Positions 33,172-41,401 of a stretch of DNA of 48,648 nucleotides are shown here, piece after piece; positions within the stretch are counted from its first letter, which is position 1, and each line of letters opens with the position of its first letter. Both the position numbers and the translations under genes were made by a program. The stretch is from Alphaproteobacteria bacterium (GTDB lineage: Bacteria > Pseudomonadota > Alphaproteobacteria > Caulobacterales > Caulobacteraceae): assembly GCA_018821435.1 (NCBI GenBank), contig JAHJME010000028.1, positions 1-48,648 of the forward strand, given 5' to 3'. Under the pieces are notes generated by a model. That model was not told where the DNA came from and made no database searches. It saw only the letters and a list, made by a program, of their open reading frames with translations.

Positions 33172-33933
33172 TCAATGCTCCAGGCGGCCGTCTGTGAGCG
33201 CCGCCGGCTCGAACGGGAAGACCACGTCCGGGTTGGCCGCAGGCACGTCCTTGGCGATGTCGTGCGGGGCCAGTTCCTTCAGCAGGTGGCGCATGATGTT
33301 GGACCGCGCCTGATGCTTCTTGTCGGTGTGGACGATGGTCCAGGGCGCCTCGGCGCAATGAGTGCGGGTCAGCATCTCGTCGCGGGCCTTGGAGTAGGCG
33401 TCCCACTTCTCCTGAGCGACGGCGTCCAGCGGACTGACCTTCAAGGCCTTCAGGGGGTCGCTGCGGCGGGCTTTCAGGCGCGCGGCCTGTTCCTTGCGCG
33501 AGATGTCGAGCCAGAGCTTGACGATCTGCACGCCGCTGCCGACCAACATGCGTTCGAAGACGGTGACGTCGCGCAGGAACGTCTCCTGCTCGTCCGGGGT
33601 GGCGAAATCCATCACCCGTTCGACGCCGGCCCGGTTGTACCAGGAGCGGTTGAAGATCACGAGTTCGCCTGCCGCGGGCAGGTGCTCCACGTAACGCTGG
33701 AAGTACCATTCGCTGCGTTGGCGCTCGTTGGGCTTGGGCAGGGCCACGACGCGGGTGTTGCGGATCGACAGGTGCTCGACGATCCGCTTGATCGCGCCGT
33801 CCTTGCCGGCGGTGTCGCGGCCCTCGAAGATCACCAGGTCGCGTTCACCGGTTTCGATGGCGCGTTGCTGAAAGCGCACCAGGGCGATTTGCAGGGCTTC
33901 GAGTTCGTCGTCGTTGTCGTGGGACTTTGCCAT
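33172..33933 (-). CDS. ppk2: Polyphosphate kinase 2 family protein
   Basis: The 253-residue protein is a single-domain PPK2. It has Walker A GRDTAGKDG at 38-46, the family block ALPKPNERQRSEWYFQRY, NRSWYNRAGVE at 95-105 (Walker B and lid region) and WLDISRKEQAARLKAR. PPK2 enzymes move phosphate between polyphosphate and nucleotides. One-domain members usually make nucleoside diphosphates or triphosphates from polyphosphate rather than synthesising it. It is cytosolic. The sequence alone does not resolve class I, II or III. It is upstream of, and co-directional with, the YcaQ-family gene. Confidence 0.9.
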   Translation of the reverse strand: MAKSHDNDDELEALQIALVRFQQRAIETGERDLVIFEGRDTAGKDGAIKRIVEHLSIRNTRVVALPKPNERQRSEWYFQRYVEHLPAAGELVIFNRSWYNRAGVERVMDFATPDEQETFLRDVTVFERMLVGSGVQIVKLWLDISRKEQAARLKARRSDPLKALKVSPLDAVAQEKWDAYSKARDEMLTRTHCAEAPWTIVHTDKKHQARSNIMRHLLKELAPHDIAKDVPAANPDVVFPFEPAALTDGRLEH

Positions 33934-33982
33934 GGCGCGAGCTAACGCCGCGGAGGCGGGCGACGCCAGAACTTTACCCGGC

Positions 33983-34204
33983 TCACCGCGAAAACAGGAA
34001 GATGGCGACGATGCCGATGACGATGACGAAGATCGCCCTGGCGACCCATCCGCTCACGAGCCAGGCGCCCAGCACCGAGACCGCGCGCCCCGCCACGTCG
34101 GTCTTGGAGATCTCTCCGCCGGCGATCGGATGGCCGCACGACGGACAGGCGGGCGCGGCGCTGGACACCTGTTTTCCGCATTCAGGGCACGCGATCAGCG
34201 CCAT
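33983..34204 (-). CDS. Zinc-ribbon membrane protein
   Basis: The 73-residue protein has an N-terminal zinc ribbon with two CxxC pairs (C6PEC9 and C20PSC23), typical of zinc-ribbon domains. A short linker leads to one or two C-terminal hydrophobic segments (ARAIFVIVIGIVAIFLF). The ribbon would face the cytosol. It follows the OmpA gene with a 9-base gap, so it may be the last member of the lipoprotein-OmpA-ribbon unit. Its role is unknown; ribbon-helix proteins of this size are often protein-interaction modules. Confidence 0.8.
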   Translation of the reverse strand: MALIACPECGKQVSSAAPACPSCGHPIAGGEISKTDVAGRAVSVLGAWLVSGWVARAIFVIVIGIVAIFLFSR

Positions 34205-34213
34205 GGGTGGCTC

Positions 34214-34909
34214 CTATCTGTCGAGAGATTTGGGGGCGGAAATGACGATTTCGACGCGGCGGTTGCGCTGCCGGCCCTCTGGGTCGTCGGAGCCGTCGGG
34301 CTTTGCATTGGGCGCGACCGGCTGGCGCTCGCCCAGGCCGCGGCTGGTGGCGGCGCGGCCGGTATTGGCCTTGACCCAGGCGGCGACCGTGGCGGCCCGG
34401 CGCACCGACAGGGCATCATTGTAGGCGTCGTCGCCTTTGCTGTCGGTATGGCCGTTGATCGCGATCGGCGCGCTGGGATAGCTGGCGACGAGGTTCGCCA
34501 CCTTCCGCAGGGGCGCGGTGGCGTCGGGCCGCAGCGTGGCCTTGTCGAAGTCGAACAACACGTCGGCGGGCAGGTCGACGACGATGGCCTGGGCCGGCGT
34601 GGTGCGGGCCTTGAGCTCGGATAGCAGGCCGCGGGTCAGGGCGATCCGGTCCGGCGCCACCTCGGTCTGGCGAAACACGGTGGCTTGGCCGCCCGCTGGG
34701 CCGAAGGTGCTTTGCGGACCCGTCGCGTCGAGGGCTCCTGTGCTCCCGGCCAGGGCAAAGGTGCTGACGGGCGCCGAGGCGCGCACGAGGAAGCGGCTGG
34801 GCTGGTCCTGCAGGCTTTGGCGATAGACCTTGACGGTTATCGCGGCGTTGGCGGCTGAGGCGGCGGCCAAGGTCAGCAACGCCACGGGCAGCGCGATTGC
34901 GGTCCGCAT
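34214..34909 (-). CDS. OmpA family protein
   Basis: The 231-residue protein has a signal peptide (ending near ANA-AIT) and a short N-terminal beta-rich region. The C-terminal OmpA domain has PADVLFDFDKATLRPDATAPLRKVANLV, then HTDSKGDDAYNDALSVRRAATVAAWV and a conserved Arg (EGRQRNRRVEI) near the end. The Asp and Arg that bind diaminopimelate in peptidoglycan are present. It probably anchors an envelope complex to the cell wall. The ATG at 34909 overlaps the stop of the upstream lipoprotein gene (TGATG), so translation is coupled. The upstream TTG is not preferred. Confidence 0.87.
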   Translation of the reverse strand: MRTAIALPVALLTLAAASAANAAITVKVYRQSLQDQPSRFLVRASAPVSTFALAGSTGALDATGPQSTFGPAGGQATVFRQTEVAPDRIALTRGLLSELKARTTPAQAIVVDLPADVLFDFDKATLRPDATAPLRKVANLVASYPSAPIAINGHTDSKGDDAYNDALSVRRAATVAAWVKANTGRAATSRGLGERQPVAPNAKPDGSDDPEGRQRNRRVEIVISAPKSLDR

Positions 34910-35475
34910 CAACCGGCCGGCGAGGGCTGCAGCGGGATCGTCATCTCGAGGCCGGGGCCGATCGTGTCGTCGCCCTTGTTGCCCTTGTTGAAGACCAGGG
35001 TGACGGATGCGGCGTCCGGGGGTGTTCGACCCAGAAACACCAACTTGCCATCCATCGTGTCGCCGTCGCGGACCCGCAGGTCGCGATTGTCATCCGGGCG
35101 CTTCAGCATCAGCCGCTCGCCGGCCGGCGTCAGGAGGAAGGTGTCGGTCGTGGCCAGGTCCACATAGGCCGTCGCGTTGCCGGCGTAGGATGCGCTGACG
35201 TCGAGGATCGTGGCGTCCGTGCCAAGTTCGACGCTCTTGACGCGAACGGTGACGCCGATGGGGGCCACACCCTGGACGCTCACCGGGATGGTGCGGACCT
35301 GATCGGGCTTTCCGGGGGGATCTGCGACCACGCCGACGGCGGCGGGCGTGCCGGCTCCTGCCGATGCGCTGTCCTTCGCGTCGGCGGCGGGCTTGGAACA
35401 GGCGGTGAGAATAAGGCTGGTGGCGATCGCCAGGACGGCAGGGGCGGTGTGCCTTGCGGCGGAACCAGGCCTCAT
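34909..35475 (-). CDS. Hypothetical lipoprotein paired with the OmpA protein
   Basis: The 188-residue protein has a lipobox LTAC after a hydrophobic segment (LAIATSLILTAC), then an Ala/Asp/Pro-rich linker and a beta-rich C-terminal domain (VTVRVKSVELGTDATILDVSASYAG). This domain looks like an FxLD or immunoglobulin-like fold, and is followed by ERLMLKRPDDN. GGAG lies 6 bases before ATG 35475. The stop overlaps the OmpA start. The pairing of a lipoprotein with a peptidoglycan-binding OmpA protein suggests an envelope complex. Family not recognised. Confidence 0.7.
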   Translation of the reverse strand: MRPGSAARHTAPAVLAIATSLILTACSKPAADAKDSASAGAGTPAAVGVVADPPGKPDQVRTIPVSVQGVAPIGVTVRVKSVELGTDATILDVSASYAGNATAYVDLATTDTFLLTPAGERLMLKRPDDNRDLRVRDGDTMDGKLVFLGRTPPDAASVTLVFNKGNKGDDTIGPGLEMTIPLQPSPAG

Positions 35476-35574
35476 CGGTATCTCCACGCGACGGGGCACG
35501 GCCCCCATTGTCCGGGAGACAACATGCGGACGCGCAGATTGGTTTCCACGGGGCGGCCGGGTTAGTGGAGAACG

Positions 35575-36288
35575 ATGATCCGCTTGTTCGTGCCTCACGA
35601 TCTCGGCCCCGGCGCCGTCCTCGACATTGACGAGGGGCAGAGCCGCTATCTGTCGGCGGTGATGCGCCAGGCGGTGGGCGACGAGGTGGCGGTGTTCAAC
35701 GGCCGCGACGGGGAATGGCGGGCGACGCTGGCCAAGGTGGGCAAGCGGGCGGTGACGCTGACGGCCCTGTCCCGGACCCGGCCGCAGGCGACGCCGCCGG
35801 ACCTGGATCTGGTGATCGCCCTGGTGAAGCGGGCGCGGCTGGAGACCATCGTCGAGAAGGCGGCCGAGCTGGGCGCGCGCCGGGTCCAGCCCGTGGTGAC
35901 GGAACGCACCAACGCCGACCACACCCGCGTCGATCGCCTGCGGGCCATCGCCGTCGAGGCCTCGGAACAGACCGGTCGGCTGGATGTGCCGGAGGTGCTG
36001 GAGCCGCTGAAGCTGGAGAAGCTGCTGGCGACGTGGGACGTCGGCCGCCAGCTGCTGTTCTGCGACGAGGCGGGCGATGCGGCGCCGGTGTTGAGCGCGG
36101 TGAAGGCCGGCGGGCCGTGGGCGATCCTGATCGGGCCGGAGGGCGGATTTTCGCCGAAGGAGCGGGCGCAGCTACGGGCGTTGCCCTATGCGGTCCCCGC
36201 CTCGTTGGGTCCGCGCATCCTGCGCGCCGACACGGCCGCGATCAGCGCGCTGACGCTGTGGCAAGCCGCCGTCGGCGACTGGACCTAG
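35575..36288 (+). CDS. rsmE: RsmE, 16S rRNA uridine-1498 N3-methyltransferase
   Basis: The 237-residue protein is a SPOUT (trefoil-knot) methyltransferase. It has an N-terminal PUA-like domain (MIRLFVPHDLGPG to LSRTRP, about 1-70), a Rossmann core (ALVKRARLETIVEKAAELG, VEASEQTGR) and the C-terminal knot motifs IGPEGGFS at 186-193 and LGPRILRADTAA at 211-222. It methylates 16S rRNA at U1498 as a homodimer. Length is normal. Its stop overlaps the convergent VOC stop (CTAG, 36285-36288), and it is divergent from the lipoprotein gene at 35475. Confidence 0.93.
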   Translation: MIRLFVPHDLGPGAVLDIDEGQSRYLSAVMRQAVGDEVAVFNGRDGEWRATLAKVGKRAVTLTALSRTRPQATPPDLDLVIALVKRARLETIVEKAAELGARRVQPVVTERTNADHTRVDRLRAIAVEASEQTGRLDVPEVLEPLKLEKLLATWDVGRQLLFCDEAGDAAPVLSAVKAGGPWAILIGPEGGFSPKERAQLRALPYAVPASLGPRILRADTAAISALTLWQAAVGDWT

Positions 36289-36707
36289 TCCTCCTCGAAC
36301 ACGCTGTCCTCGGGCGCGTCGGTGGCGCTCTCGAATTCGATCCGGTAGCCGTCCGGATCGTCCACGCCCGTGACCCACGCGCCGTTGCCGACCTCTGGCG
36401 TCGAGACGTCGAGGCCCTTGGCGACGGCCTCGCGCCAGACGGCAATGGCGTCGTTGCAGACGAAGAAGATGCTGACACCCTCGCCGACCTTCCCGTCGGG
36501 CACCCAGGCGTCCTGGCCCTTGGGCCGGAACTGCTGAAGCGTCAGCGACGCGCCGCCCAGCTTCAGCGACACCCAGCGCAGGACGCCGCGGTCATCCCAG
36601 CGCTTGTCGATCTCGAAGCCCAGGCCGTCCACGTAGAAGGCCAGCGAGGCCTTCATGTCGGCGACACGGAAGAAGGGCACGGCCCTCATGACGTTTTCGG
36701 CGTCCAT
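36285..36707 (-). CDS. VOC family protein, copy 2
   Basis: The 140-residue protein is a single VOC domain with MRAVPFFRVADMKASLAFYVDGLGFEIDKRWDD and a C-terminal WVTGVDDPDGYRIEFESATD. The VxDPDGYxIEF motif provides the metal-binding Glu typical of the glyoxalase/bleomycin-resistance/dioxygenase fold. AGGAGG directly upstream of ATG 36707 makes the start certain. It ends with a short acidic tail. The substrate is not predictable. It is divergent from gshA with a 165-base gap. Confidence 0.87.
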   Translation of the reverse strand: MDAENVMRAVPFFRVADMKASLAFYVDGLGFEIDKRWDDRGVLRWVSLKLGGASLTLQQFRPKGQDAWVPDGKVGEGVSIFFVCNDAIAVWREAVAKGLDVSTPEVGNGAWVTGVDDPDGYRIEFESATDAPEDSVFEED

Positions 36708-36872
36708 AGGGCCCTCCTGGCGGTGCGAACGCCCCAACCTACGCTGTGGGCCGCGTCGGTGACAGCCCGCCCTTGAGCTTGGCGCAATTGCGCCCACCTA
36801 TCCTAACGGCGTAAAGACGCGACCGCCCGGGACCTCACCCGGCGCTACGGCGTTGAGGCCGGGGAGGAATTC

Positions 36873-38228
36873 ATGGCCGAAGTCGCCTGCGACGATCGAC
36901 CCTTGGTGTTCGAAGACCTGGTTCGCTGGATGGCCGAGGGGGCCAAGCCGGAGAGCGAGTGGCGTTGCGGCGCCGAGCACGAGAAGTTCGTCTTCCGACT
37001 GAAGGACCATGCGCCGGTTCCCTATGAGCCGAACGGCATCAAGGCGCTGCTGGACGGCCTGGTCCAGTTCGGCTGGACGCCGGTGATGGAGGGCGAGAAC
37101 GTGATCGCCCTGGAGCGCGGCCTGGCCAACGTCAGCCTGGAGCCGGGCGGCCAGTTCGAGCTGTCGGGCGCCCCGCTGGAGACCGTCCACGACATCTGCG
37201 AGGAGACCGGCCAGCACCTGGAAGAGGTGAAGCAGGTCGCCGACGCGCTGGGCCTGGGCTTCCTGGGGCTGGGCTTCACGCCGCTGTGGAAGCGGTCCGA
37301 CGTGCCGGTGATGCCCAAGGGCCGCTACAAGATCATGCGCGAGTACATGCCCAAGGTGGGCGGGCTCGGCCTGGACATGATGTTCCGCACCTGCACGGTG
37401 CAGGCGAACCTCGACTTCGCGTCCGAGGCCGACATGGTGGCGAAGTTCCGCACCAGCCTGGCCCTGCAGCCGATCGCCACGGCGTTGTTCGCCAATTCTC
37501 CGTTCATCGAGGGCAAGCCGTCGGGCTTCGTCTCGTCGCGGGCTAACGTCTGGACCGACACCGACCCCGACCGGACCGGCATGCTGGACTTCGTGTTCCA
37601 GGACGGCTTCGGCTTCGAGACCTACGCCCGCTACGCGCTGAACGTGCCGATGTACTTCGCCAAGCGCGGCGACAATTACATCGACCTGGCCGGCCGCTCG
37701 TTCGTGGATTTCATGGACGGCAAGCTGGACGAGCTGCCGGGCCAGCGGCCGACCATCAAGGACTGGGCCGACCACACCACCACGATCTTCCCCGAGGTGC
37801 GGCTGAAGAAGTACCTGGAGATGCGCGGCGCCGACGCCGGGCCGTGGAGCCGGCTGTGTGCGCTGCCGGCGCTGTGGATGGGCATTTTCTACGACAGCCA
37901 GGCTCTCGCGGCGGCCTGGGACCTCTGCAAGGACTGGAAGATCGAGGACCACGAGCGCCTGCGCGCCGACGTGGCCCGCCTGGGCCTCAAGGCCGAGATC
38001 GCCGGTCGCACGGTGCAGGACGTGGCCAAGGACATGGTGGCCATCGCCCGCTCGGGCCTGAAGAACCGCAACCGTCTGTCGGGCGGTCTGGTCGACGAGA
38101 CCGGCTACCTGGCCGAGTTGGAGCACATCGCCGAGACCGGCGTCACCCCGGCCGAGCGGCTGCTGGAACTGTACAACACCAAATGGCAGGGCGACGCCGG
38201 CCGGGTGTTCGAGGACTTCGCTTACTGA
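36873..38228 (+). CDS. gshA: Glutamate-cysteine ligase, plant-type (GshA)
   Basis: The 451-residue protein matches the plant and alphaproteobacterial glutamate-cysteine ligase family. It has WRCGAEHEKFVF, GLANVSLEPGGQFELSGAP, VPVMPKGRYKIMREYMPK, LDMMFRTCTVQANLDF and NRLSGGLVDETGYLAEL. The enzyme joins glutamate and cysteine with ATP, the first step of glutathione synthesis. The AGGA in GGGGAGGAATTC lies just before ATG 36873, and the length fits the family. The plant enzyme's redox-sensitive cysteines are not obvious here. The glutathione-degrading GGT at 13.8 kb would act on its product. Confidence 0.92.
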   Translation: MAEVACDDRPLVFEDLVRWMAEGAKPESEWRCGAEHEKFVFRLKDHAPVPYEPNGIKALLDGLVQFGWTPVMEGENVIALERGLANVSLEPGGQFELSGAPLETVHDICEETGQHLEEVKQVADALGLGFLGLGFTPLWKRSDVPVMPKGRYKIMREYMPKVGGLGLDMMFRTCTVQANLDFASEADMVAKFRTSLALQPIATALFANSPFIEGKPSGFVSSRANVWTDTDPDRTGMLDFVFQDGFGFETYARYALNVPMYFAKRGDNYIDLAGRSFVDFMDGKLDELPGQRPTIKDWADHTTTIFPEVRLKKYLEMRGADAGPWSRLCALPALWMGIFYDSQALAAAWDLCKDWKIEDHERLRADVARLGLKAEIAGRTVQDVAKDMVAIARSGLKNRNRLSGGLVDETGYLAELEHIAETGVTPAERLLELYNTKWQGDAGRVFEDFAY

Positions 38229-38369
38229 GGTCGACGGTCGGTGTGAATGTGGGTTGTCTCGAAGACTTCAATGTGGCCGCCTATCGCTATCGACGGGCCG
38301 TTGGCCTGACGATGAGCGTACGGCCAGCGGGAGCGCGGCCGGAATGGACGGGACCTCGCGAGGAATAGG

Positions 38370-38864
38370 ATGCCAACCAAGCTCCCGAAGTATGCCCACT
38401 GGGTGGCCGAGCGCCGGTTCCTGGTGGACCCGGCCGCCATGCCCAAGCTGGACGCGGCCAAGGCGCGGCTGATCGAGGATCTCTACATCGACGACGGGCG
38501 GCTGCGGTTGCGCGCGATCACGCACGCCTCCGGCGAGCGGGAATTCAAGCTGGCGAAGAAGTATGCGCCGGAGACGCCGCTGATCGGCCCCATGACCAAT
38601 CTCTATCTCGATCCCGAGGAATACGCGGTGCTGTCGAAGCTGCCGGGCGCGCGCATCTCCAAGCGCCGGCACAAGGTCGGCGGCTTCGTTGTGGACGTGT
38701 TCGAAGGGCCTTTGAACGGCCTGATCACTGCCGAGTGCGAGGCGACGAACCGCATGGCGGCGATGTCGGTCACGATTCCCGAATGGTGCGTGCGCGAGGT
38801 CACCACCGAGCTGGCCTACACCGGCGGCGCGCTGGCGCAGGCCCAGGCGGTTCCCGCGCCCTAG
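38370..38864 (+). CDS. CYTH-domain-like (triphosphate tunnel) protein
   Basis: The 164-residue protein has the outline of a CYTH/TTM domain. ERRFLVDPAAMP at the N-terminus corresponds to the ExExK-type start, though here with R in the third position. RLRLRAITH and REFKLAKKYAP are charged strands, and there are basic clusters at SKRRHKVGG and acidic residues at VVDVFEGPLNGLITAECEA. CYTH enzymes bind triphosphates (adenylate cyclase, thiamine triphosphatase, polyphosphatase) in a beta-barrel tunnel. The eroded N-terminal motif makes catalysis uncertain. It follows gshA by 141 bases and may be co-transcribed. Confidence 0.6.
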   Translation: MPTKLPKYAHWVAERRFLVDPAAMPKLDAAKARLIEDLYIDDGRLRLRAITHASGEREFKLAKKYAPETPLIGPMTNLYLDPEEYAVLSKLPGARISKRRHKVGGFVVDVFEGPLNGLITAECEATNRMAAMSVTIPEWCVREVTTELAYTGGALAQAQAVPAP

Positions 38865-39352
38865 CCGGGCGTCTCGACGTTGGCCGGCCAGTGCTCGCGC
38901 TGGGCGGCGCCGCTGCCCGAATCGGTGTGCTGGACGATCTGGTCGACATCGCCGCCGCGCGCGTTCTCGAACGGGGCCGGGGTCGCCGGGGCATGGCCCA
39001 TCTCGAAGATCTCGACCTGGTTCGGATAGAACGCCAGATAGCCGGCGATCGCCGCCATCGCCGGGAAGGGTGTCTCGTAGGTCCAGATCGCGTTCTCCGC
39101 GAAGTGGCCGTCCATCAGCAGGGTGTAGTAGCTGGCGTCGCCCTTGTACGGGCAGTGCGTCGAATGGGCCGTACGGGACAGGTAGTCCATCGAGACGTCC
39201 TCGCGCGGGAAGTAGATCACCGGCGGATAGGTCGACTCCTGCAGCACCAGGGCGCCGGCGCTGTCGGCGATCACATGGCCCTTGAACTGGGCCCGCCAGC
39301 GCGTGGCCGCGGGGGTCACGGTGATCGGATGGTCGGGACCGGGGATCTTCAT
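38861..39352 (-). CDS. DUF427 domain-containing protein
   Basis: The 163-residue protein matches DUF427, a small beta-rich family, with VTPAATRWRAQFKGHVIADS, FPREDVSMDYLSRTAHSTHCPYKGDASYYTLL and AAIAGYLAFYPNQVEIFE. The THCPYKGDA block with its Cys is the family signature. There is no signal peptide. Members sometimes appear fused or linked to nucleotide or glycosyl enzymes, but the function is unknown. Its stop overlaps the convergent CYTH-like stop (CTAG, 38861-38864). The C-terminus carries a Ser/Gly/Ala-rich tail. Confidence 0.87.
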   Translation of the reverse strand: MKIPGPDHPITVTPAATRWRAQFKGHVIADSAGALVLQESTYPPVIYFPREDVSMDYLSRTAHSTHCPYKGDASYYTLLMDGHFAENAIWTYETPFPAMAAIAGYLAFYPNQVEIFEMGHAPATPAPFENARGGDVDQIVQHTDSGSGAAQREHWPANVETPG

Positions 39353-39560
39353 GGGCGTGCTCCTCACAAGGCCTAACGCGCGCGCTGCGATCGGGCTGCG
39401 TTGGATATGGGGGCGCCGTTTCGCCGCGCCAGGGGCGACGCCGGGCGCAGGCTTGCTTGTGCTGGCCGAACCTAAGTGGTTTTGTGCCCTCACATTTACG
39501 CGTAGCGGGAACGGGGGCGTCGCCCGCGCGCGAGCTTAGGGAAAGCGGAACCCTCTCCAC

Positions 39561-41369
39561 ATGAATCTGATTTTGCTTCTCGGGATCGTCGTGACGCTCG
39601 CGACCGGCATCCCGGTGCTTCTGCAGTTGCTGCGCAACCATCCGCGCGGCCTGATCATCCTGTTCTTCGCCGAGATGTGGGAGCGATTCTCGTACTACGG
39701 GATGCGCGGCATCCTGATCTTCTACCTGACCCAGCACCTGCTGTTCGACGACAAGACGGCGGGCGCGCAGTACGGCTCCTACACCTCGCTGGTCTATCTG
39801 CTGCCGCTGATCGGCGGCTTGCTGGCCGACCGCTGGCTGGGCACCCGCAAGGCCGTGGCGTTCGGCGCCCTGCTCCTGGTGGCCGGGCACGGCATGATGG
39901 CGGTCGAGGGCACGCCGGCGAAACAGACCCTGGTCTACGCCGGCCAAAGCTACGACGTGGACATCAAGGGCCGCATGGAAGAGCGCCAGGTCCGGGTGAT
40001 GATCGCCGGCCAGCCGCACGAATTCTCGGCGACGCCCGAGGGTGGCCTGGAGGTCAAGGACATGGCCCCCGGCGGCCCGCTGCCGGCGGTGATGCCCAAG
40101 GGCTCGTACGAGCTGAAGAACCAGGTCGACGCCTTCGGCAAGAACGCCTTCTACCTGGCCGTCTCGCTGATCATCATGGGAGTAGGCTTCCTGAAGCCGA
40201 ACATCTCCACCATCGTCGGCCAGCTGTATCCGCAGGGCGACCCGCGGCGGGATTCCGGCTTCACCCTCTACTACTACGGCATCAACCTGGGGGCCTTCTG
40301 GGCCTCGGTGCTGTGCGGCTGGCTGGGGACGGACTTCGGCTGGTGGGCGGGCTTCGGCCTGGCCGGCGTCGGCATGGCGGCGGGCTTCATCGTCTTCGTG
40401 CTGGGCAAGAAGCACCTGGAGGGCAAGGGCGAGCCGCCGAACCCGGAGCTGCTCCGGCAGAAGGTAGCCGGGCCGATCACCCGCGAATGGCTGATCTACC
40501 TGGCCGGCCTGCTGGGCGTGATCCCGGTGTGGTTCCTGGTGCAGTCGAACCAGCTGGTCGGCTGGGCGCTGGGGATCTCGGTCATCGCCGCCCTGCTGTT
40601 CATCGCCTGGTTCATCGTCGGCCAGTGCACCAAGGTCGAGCGCGAACGGATGCTTCTGGCCCTGGTGCTGATCTTCGGCTCGGTGGTGTTCTTCACCCTC
40701 TTCGAACAGGCCGGCACTTCGCTGAACCTGTTCGCGGCGCGCAACGTCGACCTGATGGGCATCGACGCGGCCCAGACCCAGTCGTTCAACGCCGGCTTCA
40801 TCCTGATCTTCGCGCCGATCTTCGCGGCGATGTGGGCCTATCTGGGGGCCCGGAAGAAGATGCCGAATCCCACCCTGACCTTCGGCCTGGGCCTGCTGCA
40901 GGTGGGGCTGGGCTTCCTGGTCGTGGTTTGGACCCAGGGGCTGGCGGTCGAGTACAAGATGCCGCTCTACATGCTGGGCTTCCTCTACATGCTGCACACG
41001 ACCGGCGAACTGTTCCTGTCGCCGGTGGGCCTGTCGCAGATCACCAAGCTCAGCGTGGCCAAGGTGGTGTCGTTCATGATGGCGACCTGGTTCCTGGCCT
41101 CGTCCATCGCCCAGTACGTCGGCGGCCTGATCGCCGGCGCCATGGGGACCGAGACCGTGGGCGGCCAGGTTCTGGACTCATCGTTGGCCTTCGCCACGTC
41201 CATGGACGGCTTCAACAAGCTGGGCTGGGCGGGCGTGGCCTGCGGCGCGGTGTTCGTGGGCCTGAGCTTCCTGATCAAGGGCTGGGCGCACGGGGCCGAC
41301 CAGCCGCCGGCCGAGACGCCGCTGATTACGCCCACCGTCGACGGCGAGCAGCAGGCGGCGCGGATCTAG
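39561..41369 (+). CDS. POT/PTR family proton-dependent oligopeptide transporter
   Basis: The 602-residue inner-membrane protein has about 12-14 helices and the POT signature ExxERFSYYG at 38-47, plus FFTLFEQAGTSLNLF. It imports di- and tripeptides with protons. Between helix 3 and helix 4 (about 115-190) there is an extra, soluble beta-rich insertion (VEGTPAKQTLVYAGQSYDVD onward) not present in the short E. coli DtpA type. This would face the periplasm and may tune substrate access. The start at 39561 has only a weak ribosome-binding site. It is convergent with a TonB receptor behind a strong stem at 41374. Confidence 0.9.
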   Translation: MNLILLLGIVVTLATGIPVLLQLLRNHPRGLIILFFAEMWERFSYYGMRGILIFYLTQHLLFDDKTAGAQYGSYTSLVYLLPLIGGLLADRWLGTRKAVAFGALLLVAGHGMMAVEGTPAKQTLVYAGQSYDVDIKGRMEERQVRVMIAGQPHEFSATPEGGLEVKDMAPGGPLPAVMPKGSYELKNQVDAFGKNAFYLAVSLIIMGVGFLKPNISTIVGQLYPQGDPRRDSGFTLYYYGINLGAFWASVLCGWLGTDFGWWAGFGLAGVGMAAGFIVFVLGKKHLEGKGEPPNPELLRQKVAGPITREWLIYLAGLLGVIPVWFLVQSNQLVGWALGISVIAALLFIAWFIVGQCTKVERERMLLALVLIFGSVVFFTLFEQAGTSLNLFAARNVDLMGIDAAQTQSFNAGFILIFAPIFAAMWAYLGARKKMPNPTLTFGLGLLQVGLGFLVVVWTQGLAVEYKMPLYMLGFLYMLHTTGELFLSPVGLSQITKLSVAKVVSFMMATWFLASSIAQYVGGLIAGAMGTETVGGQVLDSSLAFATSMDGFNKLGWAGVACGAVFVGLSFLIKGWAHGADQPPAETPLITPTVDGEQQAARI

Positions 41370-41373
41370 GTTT

Positions 41374-41400
41374 GGCTTCCCCCGCGCGGCGGGGGAAGCC
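41374..41400. terminator. Bidirectional terminator or family hairpin between POT and TonB receptor genes
   Basis: GGCTTCCCCCGC (41374-41385) and GCGGGGGAAGCC (41389-41400) pair perfectly over 12 bp with a 3-base loop. It fills the 32-base gap between the two convergent stops. The core matches the dispersed CTCCCCCG hairpin family. There is no T-run on either side. Confidence 0.7.
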
Positions 41401-41401
41401 G

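Noticed and set aside
38268..40997. Very long antisense open frame (about 900 codons) on the minus strand
   Set aside because: It crosses the clear gshA-CYTH, DUF427 and POT genes, has low-complexity His/Gln/Arg-rich composition and matches no family; it is a GC-rich shadow of real genes.
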